The notes below the pieces were generated by a model. The model searched no databases. It worked only from the letters and a program-made list of their open reading frames with translations, and was not told where the DNA came from. The position numbers and the translations under genes were made by a program. DNA of 64,000 nucleotides from CAZTAO01 sp964611645 (GTDB taxonomy: Bacteria > Armatimonadota > UBA5829), in the NCBI GenBank assembly GCA_964611645.1, contig CAZTAO010000001.1, positions 124,001 through 188,000 of the forward strand, read 5' to 3'. Each line of letters opens with the position of its first letter. The stretch's first letter is position 1. This document shows positions 26,030 to 35,149 of the stretch, in pieces.

Positions 26030-26605
26030 ATGAGCCAGATTAGAGTAGTCATCGCTGACGATGAGTCTATCATCCGAATGGACCTGAAGGAGCTTCTCGA
26101 GGAGATGGGCCATCAGGTTGTCGGAGAGGCCGCTGATGGCCGTACGGCTGTTGAGCTGACCCGGTCTCTGAAGCCGGACGTTGTCATAATGGACATCAAG
26201 ATGCCAATAATGGACGGCCTCGACGCCGCCAAGGCCATCTCGGAAGAGAAGATCGCCCCGGTGGTGCTTCTCACCGCGTATAGCCAGAAAGACCTCATAG
26301 AGCGCGCCAAGGACGCGGGAGTCTTTGCTTATATAGTCAAACCGTTCCAGGAATCCGACATTATGCCGGCCATCGAGATCGCGGTTTCCCGTTACCTGGA
26401 GATCCAGGAAAAGGAAGACACCATCGGCGACCTGGAGCAGAAGCTGGAGACCCGCAAGATTGTTGACAAAGCCAAGGGCATCCTGATGGACAAGTACAGC
26501 ATGAGCGAGGCTGACGCGTTCAAGCGGATCCAGCAGCAGAGCATGAACCAGCGGCGGCCAATGAAGGAAATCGCCGAAGCCATCCTCATAGCCCACGATA
26601 TATGA
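26030..26605 (+). CDS. ANTAR-domain response regulator
   Basis: A 191-residue two-domain regulator. The receiver domain (residues 3-120) has the acidic pair in VVIADDES, the phosphoacceptor Asp in VVIMDIKMP and the conserved Lys in AYIVKPF. A coiled-coil linker (about 122-145) leads to an ANTAR RNA-binding domain with KAKGILMDKYSMSEADAFKRI and the final ALI/ILIAHDI-like helix. ANTAR proteins bind paired hexaloop hairpins in nascent RNA and prevent termination. The start ATG at 26030 is placed after AGGAGT. Its stop overlaps the sensor kinase gene by four bases, so they form a cognate pair like EutV/EutW. The RNA targets are not evident next to it. Confidence 0.92.
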   Translation: MSQIRVVIADDESIIRMDLKELLEEMGHQVVGEAADGRTAVELTRSLKPDVVIMDIKMPIMDGLDAAKAISEEKIAPVVLLTAYSQKDLIERAKDAGVFAYIVKPFQESDIMPAIEIAVSRYLEIQEKEDTIGDLEQKLETRKIVDKAKGILMDKYSMSEADAFKRIQQQSMNQRRPMKEIAEAILIAHDI

Positions 26606-28335
26606 GCCCCTGGAGACAAGGCAAGATACAGGAACATGATGCCACCGCGGCAGCCATCCGCGAGCTTCCTCCCGAGCAGGAACTCGAGGTCCTGAGGCTG
26701 CGGGTGGGTGACCTTGAGACCCGCGTCGCAGAGAAGACCATTGAAGCCGACGCCCTCCGGGAGATCGGCCAGGCGATTGGTTCGGTCCCCAACCTCGACG
26801 AAATGCTCAAGCGAGTTGCGGACATCGTGGCGAAAGTCACCGGCACCGACCTCTGCCTCATCTACCTCCTCGACAACGCCACCAATGAACTTATCCTCAG
26901 AGGCGCGAGCGGGCAGTCCAAAGATGTAGTCGGCAAGATTCGGCTGAAGGTTGGCGAGGGTGTCACCGGGTGGGTTGCACAGAAGGGGACAAGAGTTGTT
27001 CTCAACCGCGAGGCATGGCGGGACGAGCGCTTCAAGCCTGTTCCGGCGCTAATACAGGACAAGTACCAGTCGATGATGTCGGTCCCGCTGCAAGGCCGCA
27101 ATGACCTTGTAGGGGTAATCAATGTCCGCACGGACACTCCCGCCGAATACACCCAGACCCAGGTCAGCCTGCTGGACAGCATCGCGCGACAGGTGGGCGG
27201 GGCGGTGGAAAACTATCGTCTGCACCGCAGGATGGAGATGCACGCCTCGCAGCTCAGCACCCTCAGCCAGATCAGCGAGACCATAACCTCCGATATGTAT
27301 CTGGAGGAAATCCTCCAGCTTATAGTCGCCATGACTGCGGAAAGCATGAACTTCCGCATCTGCTCCATTATGCTCCTGGACCCGGCAAAGAACGAACTCG
27401 TCATCAAGGCCACCCAAAGTAAGAGCCGGGACTATGTCCGCAAGCCCAACGTGAAGCTCACCGAGAGTGTGGCGGGGCGGGCGGTGCTGGAGCGGCAGCC
27501 GATTGTCATAAGAGATGTTCGCAAGACCCCCGGCTACCAATACCCCGACATAGCCAAGAAAGAGGGCTTGTGCTCCCTGGTGGCGCTGCCGCTGTCGGTG
27601 AAAAACGAGATCATCGGCGTTCTGAACTGCTACACCAGCACACCGCGTGAGTTCGACGACGAGGAAATCGAAATACTCAAGACCCTCGCCAACCAGGCCG
27701 CGATTTCCATCCAGAACGCGAAGCTGATGGTGCAGACGGCGGTCTTGCAGGAGATGCACCACCGGGTTAAGAACAGCCTCCAGACCATCGCCAGCCTGCT
27801 CAGGCTGCAGGTTCGCACGGGCAAGTTCGCTTCTCCCCAGCAGGCTCTGGCCCAGAGCATCAACCGCATCCAGAGCATCGCCACGGTCCACGAACTCCTC
27901 TCCAGCGATAACCTGGACAACGTCGACCTCAAGAAATTGGCCGAGAGCATCCTCTTCGCCACCGCCAGGGGCCTGCTGCCGGACGGCAACGAGGTCCGGA
28001 TGAAGGTGGAGGGCGCCGAGTTCCTGCTGCCAAGCGGGCAGGCCACCTATGTGTCTTTGATTCTCAATGAACTCATCCAGAACGCGGTCGAGCACGGTCT
28101 GCGAGGGCGGACGACCGGCGAGCTTTTCGTTACAGTCACTGAGAGCGATTTCGACATCCGCATGGAGGTCGTCAACGACGGCGAGCCAATAGCCTCCACT
28201 TTCGATCTCAAACAGGGCGGCAGCCTGGGCCTGAGAATAGTCCAGAGCCTGGTCCGCGACAACCTGATGGGCGAGTTTAGCCTGTCATCAGGCGAGGACG
28301 GCCTGACCCGAGCCTGCGTTGTATTCCCCAAATAG
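26602..28335 (+). CDS. Soluble GAF-GAF histidine kinase, HisKA_2 type
   Basis: A 577-residue cytoplasmic sensor kinase. A short coiled coil (to about residue 50) is followed by two GAF domains (about 55-200 and 225-375), then a HisKA_2 phosphoacceptor region with EMHHRVKNSLQTIASLLRLQ (His near residue 386) and an HATPase domain with LILNELIQNAVEHG (N box) and GGSLGLRIVQSLV (G box). HisKA_2 kinases typically pair with ANTAR regulators, and the four-base overlap with the preceding regulator gene supports this. There are no membrane segments, so the signal is intracellular, perhaps a small ligand, redox state or light through the GAF domains. The next gene begins only 26 bases downstream but encodes a secreted glycosidase-like protein. 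Confidence 0.92.
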   Translation: MSPWRQGKIQEHDATAAAIRELPPEQELEVLRLRVGDLETRVAEKTIEADALREIGQAIGSVPNLDEMLKRVADIVAKVTGTDLCLIYLLDNATNELILRGASGQSKDVVGKIRLKVGEGVTGWVAQKGTRVVLNREAWRDERFKPVPALIQDKYQSMMSVPLQGRNDLVGVINVRTDTPAEYTQTQVSLLDSIARQVGGAVENYRLHRRMEMHASQLSTLSQISETITSDMYLEEILQLIVAMTAESMNFRICSIMLLDPAKNELVIKATQSKSRDYVRKPNVKLTESVAGRAVLERQPIVIRDVRKTPGYQYPDIAKKEGLCSLVALPLSVKNEIIGVLNCYTSTPREFDDEEIEILKTLANQAAISIQNAKLMVQTAVLQEMHHRVKNSLQTIASLLRLQVRTGKFASPQQALAQSINRIQSIATVHELLSSDNLDNVDLKKLAESILFATARGLLPDGNEVRMKVEGAEFLLPSGQATYVSLILNELIQNAVEHGLRGRTTGELFVTVTESDFDIRMEVVNDGEPIASTFDLKQGGSLGLRIVQSLVRDNLMGEFSLSSGEDGLTRACVVFPK

Positions 28336-28360
28336 CCCCAATACGAAAGGTAACTGCCCA

Positions 28361-30631
28361 ATGACCAGACCAGCCAGATGCCTCTTCTTTGCGTTCATAG
28401 CCGCATCCCTCGCACTCTCGGCCTGTTCAGCATACGCAGGCGAAACCAAACTCCATCAAGCCAGGATCGCGGGTAAACAATGCCTGGTGTTGTCCAATGG
28501 ACAGACCGAGTTTTCCGTGGACGCTTCCCGGTTCACCCTGGTCGGGATTCATGACGTGAAGCAGAAGATCAACTATGTCCAGGAACCTGGCGGAAGCCTG
28601 TTCAATATCGGCCTGACCCAACCACCCTACGAGTACTGGCAGACGCGGAAAGTCTACTCCATCGATGGGCGCAATGCCGACAAGCTCACCCACCAGTTCG
28701 CGCGAACAGCTTCCGGCGGAGTCTTGACGCTCAACTACCTGGGCTGCGGCGTCGGGGAGTTTGGGCAGGGGGCGGATGTTGCTGTGACGGTGTCCCTCCT
28801 GGACAATGACCCCGTCCTGCGGTTCGGCCTGCAAGTTCGGAATTCCTCCGGAATCCCATTGTATTCGCTGCGCTTCCCGACCCTCCAGGGCCTCGGCAGC
28901 AGCCTTCCGGGAAGCGAGAAGACAGACTACTACCTCGGTTCCTACTGCTCGAGCTACAAGATTGCCAAGCCGAGGGAATCACTGGGGTTTGGCGAGGGGT
29001 TCGGCAACTACCCTGGTAACGGGATTGCCATACAGCTTCACTGCTACAGCGACGGAATGAACAAGGGCAGCCTGTACCTGGCAGTTGAGGATACCACACG
29101 CGGCCGCAAGGCTTTCTGTGCCGAGCCGATGAAGTCCAAGAAGGCATTCGGCTGGAACATCCTCTACTACTACGATGGCGAGTCCGACAAAGAGGGCAAC
29201 TGGACACTGCCATACCAGGTGGCGGTTGCGCCGATCCAGGGCGATTGGTACGACGCTGCGAAACTCTACCGCAAGTGGGCGCTGAAGTCCGGCGTCATCA
29301 AGCTCTTGCGCGATCGCACCGATATCCCGGCGTGGTTCTACGACACTGCGACTGTCTTGGAGGCAGTGTTCCGTGGCGAGAAACCCTCGGATATGGATGC
29401 CGTGGCAAACAATATGCTCAAGACCCGCGAGGCCCTTGGGGAAGACTATATTGTCCACGCCTACAAGTGGTACAAGGGCGCGGATGAGGACGACAGATGC
29501 CCGCCCGACTACCACGCCAAGGATGGGTTCAAGGAAGCTGTAGCCAAGCTGAGAGCCGGTGGAATCCACGTGATGCCCTATATGAACCTCTCTCTCTTCG
29601 ACACCAAGACTGAGAAATGGAGAGTTGATAAGCCGGAGCAGTGGGCCAATCGTAACGAAGACGGCACGATAACCCCAAGAATGGCTGCCGAGCCTTTCTA
29701 CAACAACATCCATATGTGCGCCGCTACCGACTACTGGCAGAACACAATGGTCGATCTGGCCAAATACATCATCAACGACGTTGGCGCGGACAGCCTCTAT
29801 CTGGACGAAATCCACGTCCATCCGTGGCTCTGCTTCGCCACCAACCACAAACACAAAGCCCAGGGCGGCAATTACCTCACTTCCAGCTACCTGACTATCC
29901 TGGATCGGATGAGAGCCGAGACGGGTAAGCCGGACCTGGTGATGATGGGCGAATGTGGGACCGAAGCTTTCGCGGACAAGATCACCAGCAACCTCGTCGG
30001 CCACTACGACTTCGACCCATTCTCCGACCCGATGCTACAGGCCGTGATGCACGACTGTATCGTGGAGACCGGCATGGGGGTGGTGCAGCCGGAAGCTGCA
30101 TCGATGGATATGTGGGCAGCCAAGCAGGGGTTCTGCTTCGTTCGGGGCAAGCAGTTTGGGTGGCTGATAGCGGGAGATATATTCAGCCCGTGGAAGCCGG
30201 AGCTTGCGCCGCAGATGAGGTATCTGCATGAGCTGGGCGAATGCCGTCGCGCTTGCAGAGAGTATCTCATCTTTGGTAACTTCCTGAGAGAACCGGATAT
30301 GTCCGCCAACCCTGCTCACCAGGTCGAATGGTCACAGGTCTGGGGCACCCACCCCAAGCCGATCCGATTTCCCAACGTGCTCGCAAGCGCGTACAAGGCC
30401 GAAGACGGCTCTGTTGGCCTGGTTCTTGTGAACACAATGCCGACCACTCAGACCGTGGAAATCCCCATCAACACCAAAGACTGGGGCCTGAAGCTTGGAG
30501 CAGACTACGACATATCGGTCTGGCAAGGCGATTCCTGGACCGCCCCGAGGAAGACTGCGCTTGCCAAGACACTCAGAGCGGAAGTAGCGGCATATTCCCC
30601 GCAGGTGATACGCCTGCGGGAGTCGAAGTAG
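28361..30631 (+). CDS. Secreted TIM-barrel glycoside hydrolase-like protein (DUF6259-like)
   Basis: A 756-residue exported protein. The N terminus has a signal peptide ending in LALSACSAYAGE; LSAC is an acceptable lipobox, so it may be a lipoprotein, though cleavage after AYA is also possible. Residues about 30-290 form a beta-rich domain, and the central part is TIM-barrel-like, with WFYDTATVLEAV, HAYKWYKGADEDDRCPPDY, LRAGGIHVMPYMNLSLF, GADSLYLDEIH and MMGECGTEAF. The acidic residues in YLDEIH and MMGECG are reasonable catalytic candidates. The C terminus is a small beta domain. DUF6259 proteins have this plan. Substrate unknown. The ATG at 28361 follows GAAAGGTAAC. Confidence 0.7.
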   Translation: MTRPARCLFFAFIAASLALSACSAYAGETKLHQARIAGKQCLVLSNGQTEFSVDASRFTLVGIHDVKQKINYVQEPGGSLFNIGLTQPPYEYWQTRKVYSIDGRNADKLTHQFARTASGGVLTLNYLGCGVGEFGQGADVAVTVSLLDNDPVLRFGLQVRNSSGIPLYSLRFPTLQGLGSSLPGSEKTDYYLGSYCSSYKIAKPRESLGFGEGFGNYPGNGIAIQLHCYSDGMNKGSLYLAVEDTTRGRKAFCAEPMKSKKAFGWNILYYYDGESDKEGNWTLPYQVAVAPIQGDWYDAAKLYRKWALKSGVIKLLRDRTDIPAWFYDTATVLEAVFRGEKPSDMDAVANNMLKTREALGEDYIVHAYKWYKGADEDDRCPPDYHAKDGFKEAVAKLRAGGIHVMPYMNLSLFDTKTEKWRVDKPEQWANRNEDGTITPRMAAEPFYNNIHMCAATDYWQNTMVDLAKYIINDVGADSLYLDEIHVHPWLCFATNHKHKAQGGNYLTSSYLTILDRMRAETGKPDLVMMGECGTEAFADKITSNLVGHYDFDPFSDPMLQAVMHDCIVETGMGVVQPEAASMDMWAAKQGFCFVRGKQFGWLIAGDIFSPWKPELAPQMRYLHELGECRRACREYLIFGNFLREPDMSANPAHQVEWSQVWGTHPKPIRFPNVLASAYKAEDGSVGLVLVNTMPTTQTVEIPINTKDWGLKLGADYDISVWQGDSWTAPRKTALAKTLRAEVAAYSPQVIRLRESK

Positions 30632-30666
30632 GCGGTATTGAGCGCGAAACAACCGGAGGTGGCCGA

Positions 30667-32445
30667 GTGCCAGGAGCTAGTGTGACCCGTTTGGTTTTGA
30701 AATTGGGTGAGTTGCTCGGTTGCGCGTTAGTCCTGCCGTTGGCGTTGGTAATTGTAGTCGGTGTGATTCCTGCCGCCACCTGCCAGGCTGCCCCGGCTAA
30801 TGGGAATCAAGTGACTCAGAAGCGAGGAAACCCGATGAAGAACCATCGTTTCATCTTCAACCAGGACTGCAATGACGTCACCTACATGGCATACGGCCAA
30901 CCCAACCTGCAGGCGTACATCCGGGACTGGTTCAGCCGGGCCTTTGCTGCCGGTGCGGACGTGCTGGTTGCGGATGTCGCCCTGCCGGATGTCGTGGAGA
31001 CCAAAGACACTCCCACGGGCGAGCGCATCGGAGAGCGGTTTGGCAAGAATGCAGACGGCAAGACAGTCTCCGCCGGAGGCGTGCCGGTTGAAGGCGACCG
31101 CTGGTATGCAACCAATCTCAAACTATTTGCAGAGGGCACCGATGTGCTCCACTTGGCGTGCGAGGAGGGTCGGAAGGCTGGTGGTCTCGTGCTGGCCGGG
31201 ATGAGGATGAGCGATGCCCACCACGGCCCAACGTGGCAGCCAAAGTCGGACAGCCCGCTGTTTGCTCAGTTTGTTATGGATCACCCGGAGTGGTGCAACA
31301 CCTGGCCGGATGGCCGCCGCGATGCCACTATGAACTACGCAGTGCCCGAAGTCCAGGCTCACAGGCTTCAGATACTGCGCGAGATGGCGACCAACTACGA
31401 CATAGACGGGCTGGAACTGGACTGGATGCGGTGGTGCAGGCACTTCCCCGCAGGCAAGCAGCGCGAGCATCTGGCTGACCTCACCAGCTTCGTAGGCAAA
31501 GTGCGAGAGATGCTGGACGAGGTCGCGGCGAAGAAAGGGCGGGGGAAGATGGTCCTGGGTCATCGGGTGCCGGTGACACTGGAAGAGAGCCTCAACATAG
31601 GCTGCGACGTCGCCACGTGGGCAAAAAGAGGTTACGCCGACTATTTCTCGCCGATGGACTTCCTGTTCAACGACGCCAATGTCCGCACCGATGAGTTTGT
31701 GAAGGCCGTCAAGGGTACGGACTGCCTTGTCTACCCCAGCTTCGGGAGCACCAAATACAGCTTCGGGCACGTGGATGTCGGCTACGATGACCGGACCGAC
31801 TACGACAAAGTGATCATGATGCGCACGCTCGATGAGTTCCGGGCAACCGCGGCCAACTGGTTCGCATGGGGCGCGAAAGGCGGATCGGCGTTCAACATGT
31901 ACCTCTGGCCGAGCGGCGAGCAGGAGTTCTACAAGCAGGCCATCGAGATAATGTCCGACCGCAGAAAGCCAATGGCCGGGCCGAGGTTCTACCTCTATCT
32001 GCCCACCTGGAAAGATGGCGATAACCCGACAGGCCGCACGAGCGCTCAGATTCTGACCTTTGGCGCGGACACAATCGGAAAGCGACAGGCATTCACGTTC
32101 CGAATGGCTGACGGCCGCAAAGGCGAGAAGCTCAAAGGCGTCCTGCGGTTCCGCATATACGGGGCGACGGCGGCCGACGAGTTCACCATAGATCTCAACG
32201 GCAACACCATCCCCGTCAGCAAGCTAAAAGTAGCCCACATGCCCAAAGGCGAGCCGTTCGAGAAGCCAGCAGGATCGCCCACGCTACCCGGCGGTTCGTT
32301 CGTGTGGCCTCCGCATCTGCGCTTCGAGATCGCGCTGGAAGACTGCCCCAGGTTCCGAGGAGACAACGAGCTAGGCATAACTATGACTAAACTCACTTCA
32401 GCGAAGCCACCTGTGATGGAAGCTCTTGAGGTGAGGGTGAAGTAA
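30667..32445 (+). CDS. Secreted TIM-barrel glycosidase-like protein
   Basis: A 592-residue protein with a hydrophobic export segment at residues about 12-42 (LGCALVLPLALVIVVGVIP). The barrel contains FNQDCNDVTYMAY, LVLAGMRMSDAHHG, YDIDGLELDWMRWCRHFP and VLGHRVPVTLEESLNIG. The ELDWMRW strand end, with Glu and Asp, resembles the active-site strand of GH10-like and GHL-type barrels. A C-terminal beta domain of about 110 residues (VLRFRIYGATAADEF) may bind carbohydrate. The start GTG at 30667 follows GGAGGTGG; a second GTG at 30682 after AGGAG is an alternative. It lies 35 bases after the previous glycosidase-like gene and is probably co-transcribed with it. No specific substrate can be named. 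Confidence 0.68.
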   Translation: MPGASVTRLVLKLGELLGCALVLPLALVIVVGVIPAATCQAAPANGNQVTQKRGNPMKNHRFIFNQDCNDVTYMAYGQPNLQAYIRDWFSRAFAAGADVLVADVALPDVVETKDTPTGERIGERFGKNADGKTVSAGGVPVEGDRWYATNLKLFAEGTDVLHLACEEGRKAGGLVLAGMRMSDAHHGPTWQPKSDSPLFAQFVMDHPEWCNTWPDGRRDATMNYAVPEVQAHRLQILREMATNYDIDGLELDWMRWCRHFPAGKQREHLADLTSFVGKVREMLDEVAAKKGRGKMVLGHRVPVTLEESLNIGCDVATWAKRGYADYFSPMDFLFNDANVRTDEFVKAVKGTDCLVYPSFGSTKYSFGHVDVGYDDRTDYDKVIMMRTLDEFRATAANWFAWGAKGGSAFNMYLWPSGEQEFYKQAIEIMSDRRKPMAGPRFYLYLPTWKDGDNPTGRTSAQILTFGADTIGKRQAFTFRMADGRKGEKLKGVLRFRIYGATAADEFTIDLNGNTIPVSKLKVAHMPKGEPFEKPAGSPTLPGGSFVWPPHLRFEIALEDCPRFRGDNELGITMTKLTSAKPPVMEALEVRVK

Positions 32446-32467
32446 TGCAGGCAGATGTCCGCTAGTT

Positions 32468-32553
32468 GTCATTCCGAAGGAGCCTGCGACTGAGGAATCT
32501 GCTGTTTGTGTCTGAGGTGGCGAAAAGCAGATTCCTCGCAAGCTCGGAATGAC
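32468..32553. repeat. Palindromic dispersed repeat, GTCATTCCGA family
   Basis: Outer arms GTCATTCCGA (32468-32477) and TCGGAATGAC (32544-32553) enclose inner arms GAGGAATCTGCT (32492-32503) and AGCAGATTCCTC (32526-32537). Elements with these ends are common in many unrelated bacterial genomes. It lies between the convergent 30667-32445 gene and argJ and may serve as a bidirectional transcription barrier. Confidence 0.8.
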
Positions 32554-32561
32554 CACGTTCT

Positions 32562-32638
32562 TCTAACCTCTAACCTCTAACCTCTAACTTCTAACCTCTA
32601 ACTTCTAACTTCCAACTTCCAACTTCTGACCTCTAAGT
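32562..32638. repeat. Heptanucleotide tandem repeat, TCTAACC type
   Basis: Eleven 7-base units close to TCTAACC/TCTAACT, decaying towards the right end, reach to the stop codon region of argJ (32633). A third heptanucleotide family besides AGAGAGC and ATAGCCA. Confidence 0.88.
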
Positions 32639-33832
32639 ATGGTATTCCGCGTTGATCTTTACGTAGTCGTAGCTGAAGTCGCAGGTGAATACCCTGGCGC
32701 AGGCTGATCCCAGGCCGAGGTCGAGGGTGATCTCAAGTTCCCGCTTCAGCATTGGCTTGCGGGCGGTTTCTGCGTCTACTCCGGTCGGCTCGCCATCTTT
32801 GACTATCAACACGTCGCCAAACCACAGCGAAGACTTCTCCGGCACAACCTTGGCACCGCTTCCGCCTGCCGCGCACAGCACCCGGCCCCAGTTGGGGTCT
32901 TTGCCGAAGATGGCGGTTTTGACCAGCGGGGAGTTGGCTATCTTCATTGCGGCGGCCTTGGCGTCGGCGTATGTGCTGGCGTTTTTGACTGAAACTTCTA
33001 CATACTTTGTAGCCCCCTCGCCGTCCATCGCGATTGCCTTGGCCAGATCGATCAGAACCCGCTCCATCGCGGCAGCGAATACGTTATACTCCGGCGTACC
33101 GTCTAGAATCTGCGGACAGCCCGATGCGCCGTTTGCCATCACCAGCACCTGGTCGTTGGTGCTCATATCGCCGTCGACGGTGAGGCTGTTCAGGCCGCAC
33201 TCTACCCCGGAGACCAGCGCCTTCTGCAGCAAGTCGGGCGCGATGGCCGCATCGGTGGTCACAAAGCACAGCATAGTCGCCATATTGGGGCATATCATCC
33301 CCGCGCCCTTGCATATACCGCCGACCCGCACAGCCTTGCCCCCGATCTCGATTTCATACGCAAAGGCCTTTGGCACTGTGTCGGTGGTCATAATCGCCAA
33401 TGATGCTGATTCTCCGCCGTCGGGTGACAGTTCAGCAACAGCCTGCTTCACTCCCGAAGCCATCTTGTCCATAGGCATAGGCACGCCGATGATGCCTGTG
33501 GACGCGTTGAGCACCTGCTCCTGAGGCACGCCCAATAGTTCCCCGGCCATCCGGCATATCTCGTGCGCATCGGCCAGCCCTTGCTTGCCGGTGCAGGCGT
33601 TGGCGTTGGCGCTGTTCACCACCACCGCCCGAGCCTTTCCGTCTATGACTTTCTCCCTATTCACCAGCACCGAAGCGGCCTTGAAAGCGTTGGTAGTAAA
33701 CACGCCCGCAACGGAGGCCTCGCGCTCGGAGTATATCACCGCCAAGTCAGCGCCCTTCAACTTAATCCCGCACCGAACCCCCGCCGCCTTGAACCCCACT
33801 GGAGCCGTGATTGAACCTGAGACTTGTTTCAT
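32633..33832 (-). CDS. argJ: Bifunctional ornithine acetyltransferase/N-acetylglutamate synthase
   Basis: A 399-residue enzyme of arginine biosynthesis that recycles the acetyl group from N-acetylornithine to glutamate. The self-cleavage site ATML is seen in ICPNMATMLCFVTTDA (about residue 185), where Thr becomes the nucleophile of the beta chain. The N-terminal block GFKAAGVRCGIK and the C-terminal NAEYHT ending (consensus NADYRT) are typical. The CPNMATML form has Cys where most have His. The last codons border the TCTAACC repeat array. argC lies about 185 bases upstream in the same direction but is separated by composite palindromic repeats, so it may have its own promoter. argB and argD are not in the window. 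Confidence 0.94.
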   Translation of the reverse strand: MKQVSGSITAPVGFKAAGVRCGIKLKGADLAVIYSEREASVAGVFTTNAFKAASVLVNREKVIDGKARAVVVNSANANACTGKQGLADAHEICRMAGELLGVPQEQVLNASTGIIGVPMPMDKMASGVKQAVAELSPDGGESASLAIMTTDTVPKAFAYEIEIGGKAVRVGGICKGAGMICPNMATMLCFVTTDAAIAPDLLQKALVSGVECGLNSLTVDGDMSTNDQVLVMANGASGCPQILDGTPEYNVFAAAMERVLIDLAKAIAMDGEGATKYVEVSVKNASTYADAKAAAMKIANSPLVKTAIFGKDPNWGRVLCAAGGSGAKVVPEKSSLWFGDVLIVKDGEPTGVDAETARKPMLKRELEITLDLGLGSACARVFTCDFSYDYVKINAEYHT

Positions 33833-33867
33833 AGTGTCTATTACCTCGTGAGAAAAAGGAACGTATT

Positions 33868-34002
33868 AATCACGAAAACACGAAAGGGAGAAAGCACGAA
33901 AGCGGGGAGATCAGCCAGCATTCCCCCTCCTCGCTAGGAGGGGGCTAGGGGGCGGTTCCTTCGTTCCCTTTCGTGTTTTCCAGTTTTCGTGCTTTCGTGA
34001 TT
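33868..34002. repeat. Nested composite palindrome between argC and argJ
   Basis: Outer arms: GAAAACACGAAAGGG (33874-33888) pairs perfectly with CCCTTTCGTGTTTTC (33966-33980), with more CACGAAAGC-like repeats outside. Inside sits a second element: CCCCCTCCT (33923-33931), loop CGCT, AGGAGGGGG (33936-33944), followed by a CTAGGGGGCGGTTCCTTCG stretch identical to the one at about 871-889. One repeat family appears to be inserted into another. Confidence 0.75.
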
Positions 34003-34017
34003 CCGTTACTCCGTGCT

Positions 34018-35067
34018 CTACGGATAAACTGCCGAGCCCATCAGGCCGATGGTTTGGTCCAGGCCGCACATAATGTTCATGTTCTGGATGGCCTGGCCGG
34101 CGGCGCCTTTGCCCATGTTGTCTATGGCGCAGGTGATTATCACCCGCCCGGTGCGCTTATCGGACACTATGCCGATGTGGCAGAAGTTGGTCCCGAAGAC
34201 GTTCTTGGTGTTGGGCTGCTCACCCGCATCCAGCACCACCACAAACGGCTGCCGCTCGTAGAACTTGCGGTATGCATCGATAACCTCGCCGGTCTCCATT
34301 GCCTTGGACCCCGGCCACGACGCGTAGGCGGTGGTCAGGATGCCCCGGTTCATTGGGATCAGGTGAGGGGTGAAGCTGATCGTGACACCCTCGCCCGCAA
34401 GCACGGTGAGTTCCTGCTCTATCTCCGGAGTGTGCCGATGGCTGGCGACTGCGTAGGCCTTGAAGCCCTCGTTGGTCTCACAGAACAGACCCGAAACGCT
34501 CAGCTTCGACCGCCCCGCGCCGGATACTCCCGATTTCGCGTCCACTATTATGCTTCCCAGATCGATCAGTTTGCCGGTCACCAGAGGCGCTAAAGCGAGG
34601 ATTGCGGAAGTAGCGTAGCAGCCAGGGTTGGCGATCACCCGCGCAGCCTTGATATCGGCGGCGTGAAGCTCCGAAATACCGTAGACAGCCTCCGCCACCA
34701 GTTCCGGGGCACTGTGGTCGATGCCGTAGTGCTCCTCGTAGACCCCGAGGTCCTTGAGCCGGAAATCCGCCGGCACATCTATCATTTTCTTGCCGAATTC
34801 CAAGAGGCCCGGCGCGACCCGCATTCCGTTGCCGTTGGCCTGGGCGTGGAAGAAGAGGTCGGCGCGGTCGGCGTGGGTCTCCAGGTCGAAGCTCTCGCAG
34901 ATGGGCAAGTTGTGCCCAAGGAAGCACGGGTAGACCGACGAAAGCGGCTTGCCCGCGGAGCTATCCGAAGCCAACAGTGTTATCTGAGCGCCAGGGTGTC
35001 CCAGCAAGTAGCGAACAAGTTCCGCCCCCGCATACCCCGAAGCCCCAATTATACCAACACGAATCAT
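34018..35067 (-). CDS. argC: N-acetyl-gamma-glutamyl-phosphate reductase
   Basis: A 349-residue NADPH-dependent enzyme reducing N-acetylglutamyl phosphate to the semialdehyde. The dinucleotide motif GIIGASGYAGAELVR is at the N terminus and the catalytic Cys is in ANPGCYAT (about residue 148). SGVSGAGR, HRHTPEIEQEL with the catalytic His and PHLIPMNRGIL are all in place. Length is normal. The start ATG at 35067 is the natural N terminus. A perfect hairpin (35102-35126) ends 35 bases upstream of the start. It belongs with argJ functionally, though the gap between them is full of repeats. Confidence 0.95.
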   Translation of the reverse strand: MIRVGIIGASGYAGAELVRYLLGHPGAQITLLASDSSAGKPLSSVYPCFLGHNLPICESFDLETHADRADLFFHAQANGNGMRVAPGLLEFGKKMIDVPADFRLKDLGVYEEHYGIDHSAPELVAEAVYGISELHAADIKAARVIANPGCYATSAILALAPLVTGKLIDLGSIIVDAKSGVSGAGRSKLSVSGLFCETNEGFKAYAVASHRHTPEIEQELTVLAGEGVTISFTPHLIPMNRGILTTAYASWPGSKAMETGEVIDAYRKFYERQPFVVVLDAGEQPNTKNVFGTNFCHIGIVSDKRTGRVIITCAIDNMGKGAAGQAIQNMNIMCGLDQTIGLMGSAVYP

Positions 35068-35101
35068 ACCGACCTCACTACATTCCCGACTAAAGAGTCA
35101 T

Positions 35102-35126
35102 CCCTCCAGGTATCCTACCTGGAGGG
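35102..35126. repeat. Perfect 11-bp hairpin upstream of argC
   Basis: Arm CCCTCCAGGTA (35102-35112), loop TCC, complementary arm 35116-35126. The ten-base core CCCTCCAGGT also forms the hairpin at 62448-62477 upstream of the wzm-type gene. Confidence 0.85.
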
Positions 35127-35149
35127 CACAAAACGATTGTACCTTGATC

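Noticed and set aside
30328..30666. N-terminal extension of the second TIM-barrel protein into the preceding gene
   Set aside because: It would overlap the preceding gene by 300 bases and precede the export signal; the GTG at 30667 behind GGAGGTGG is the natural start.
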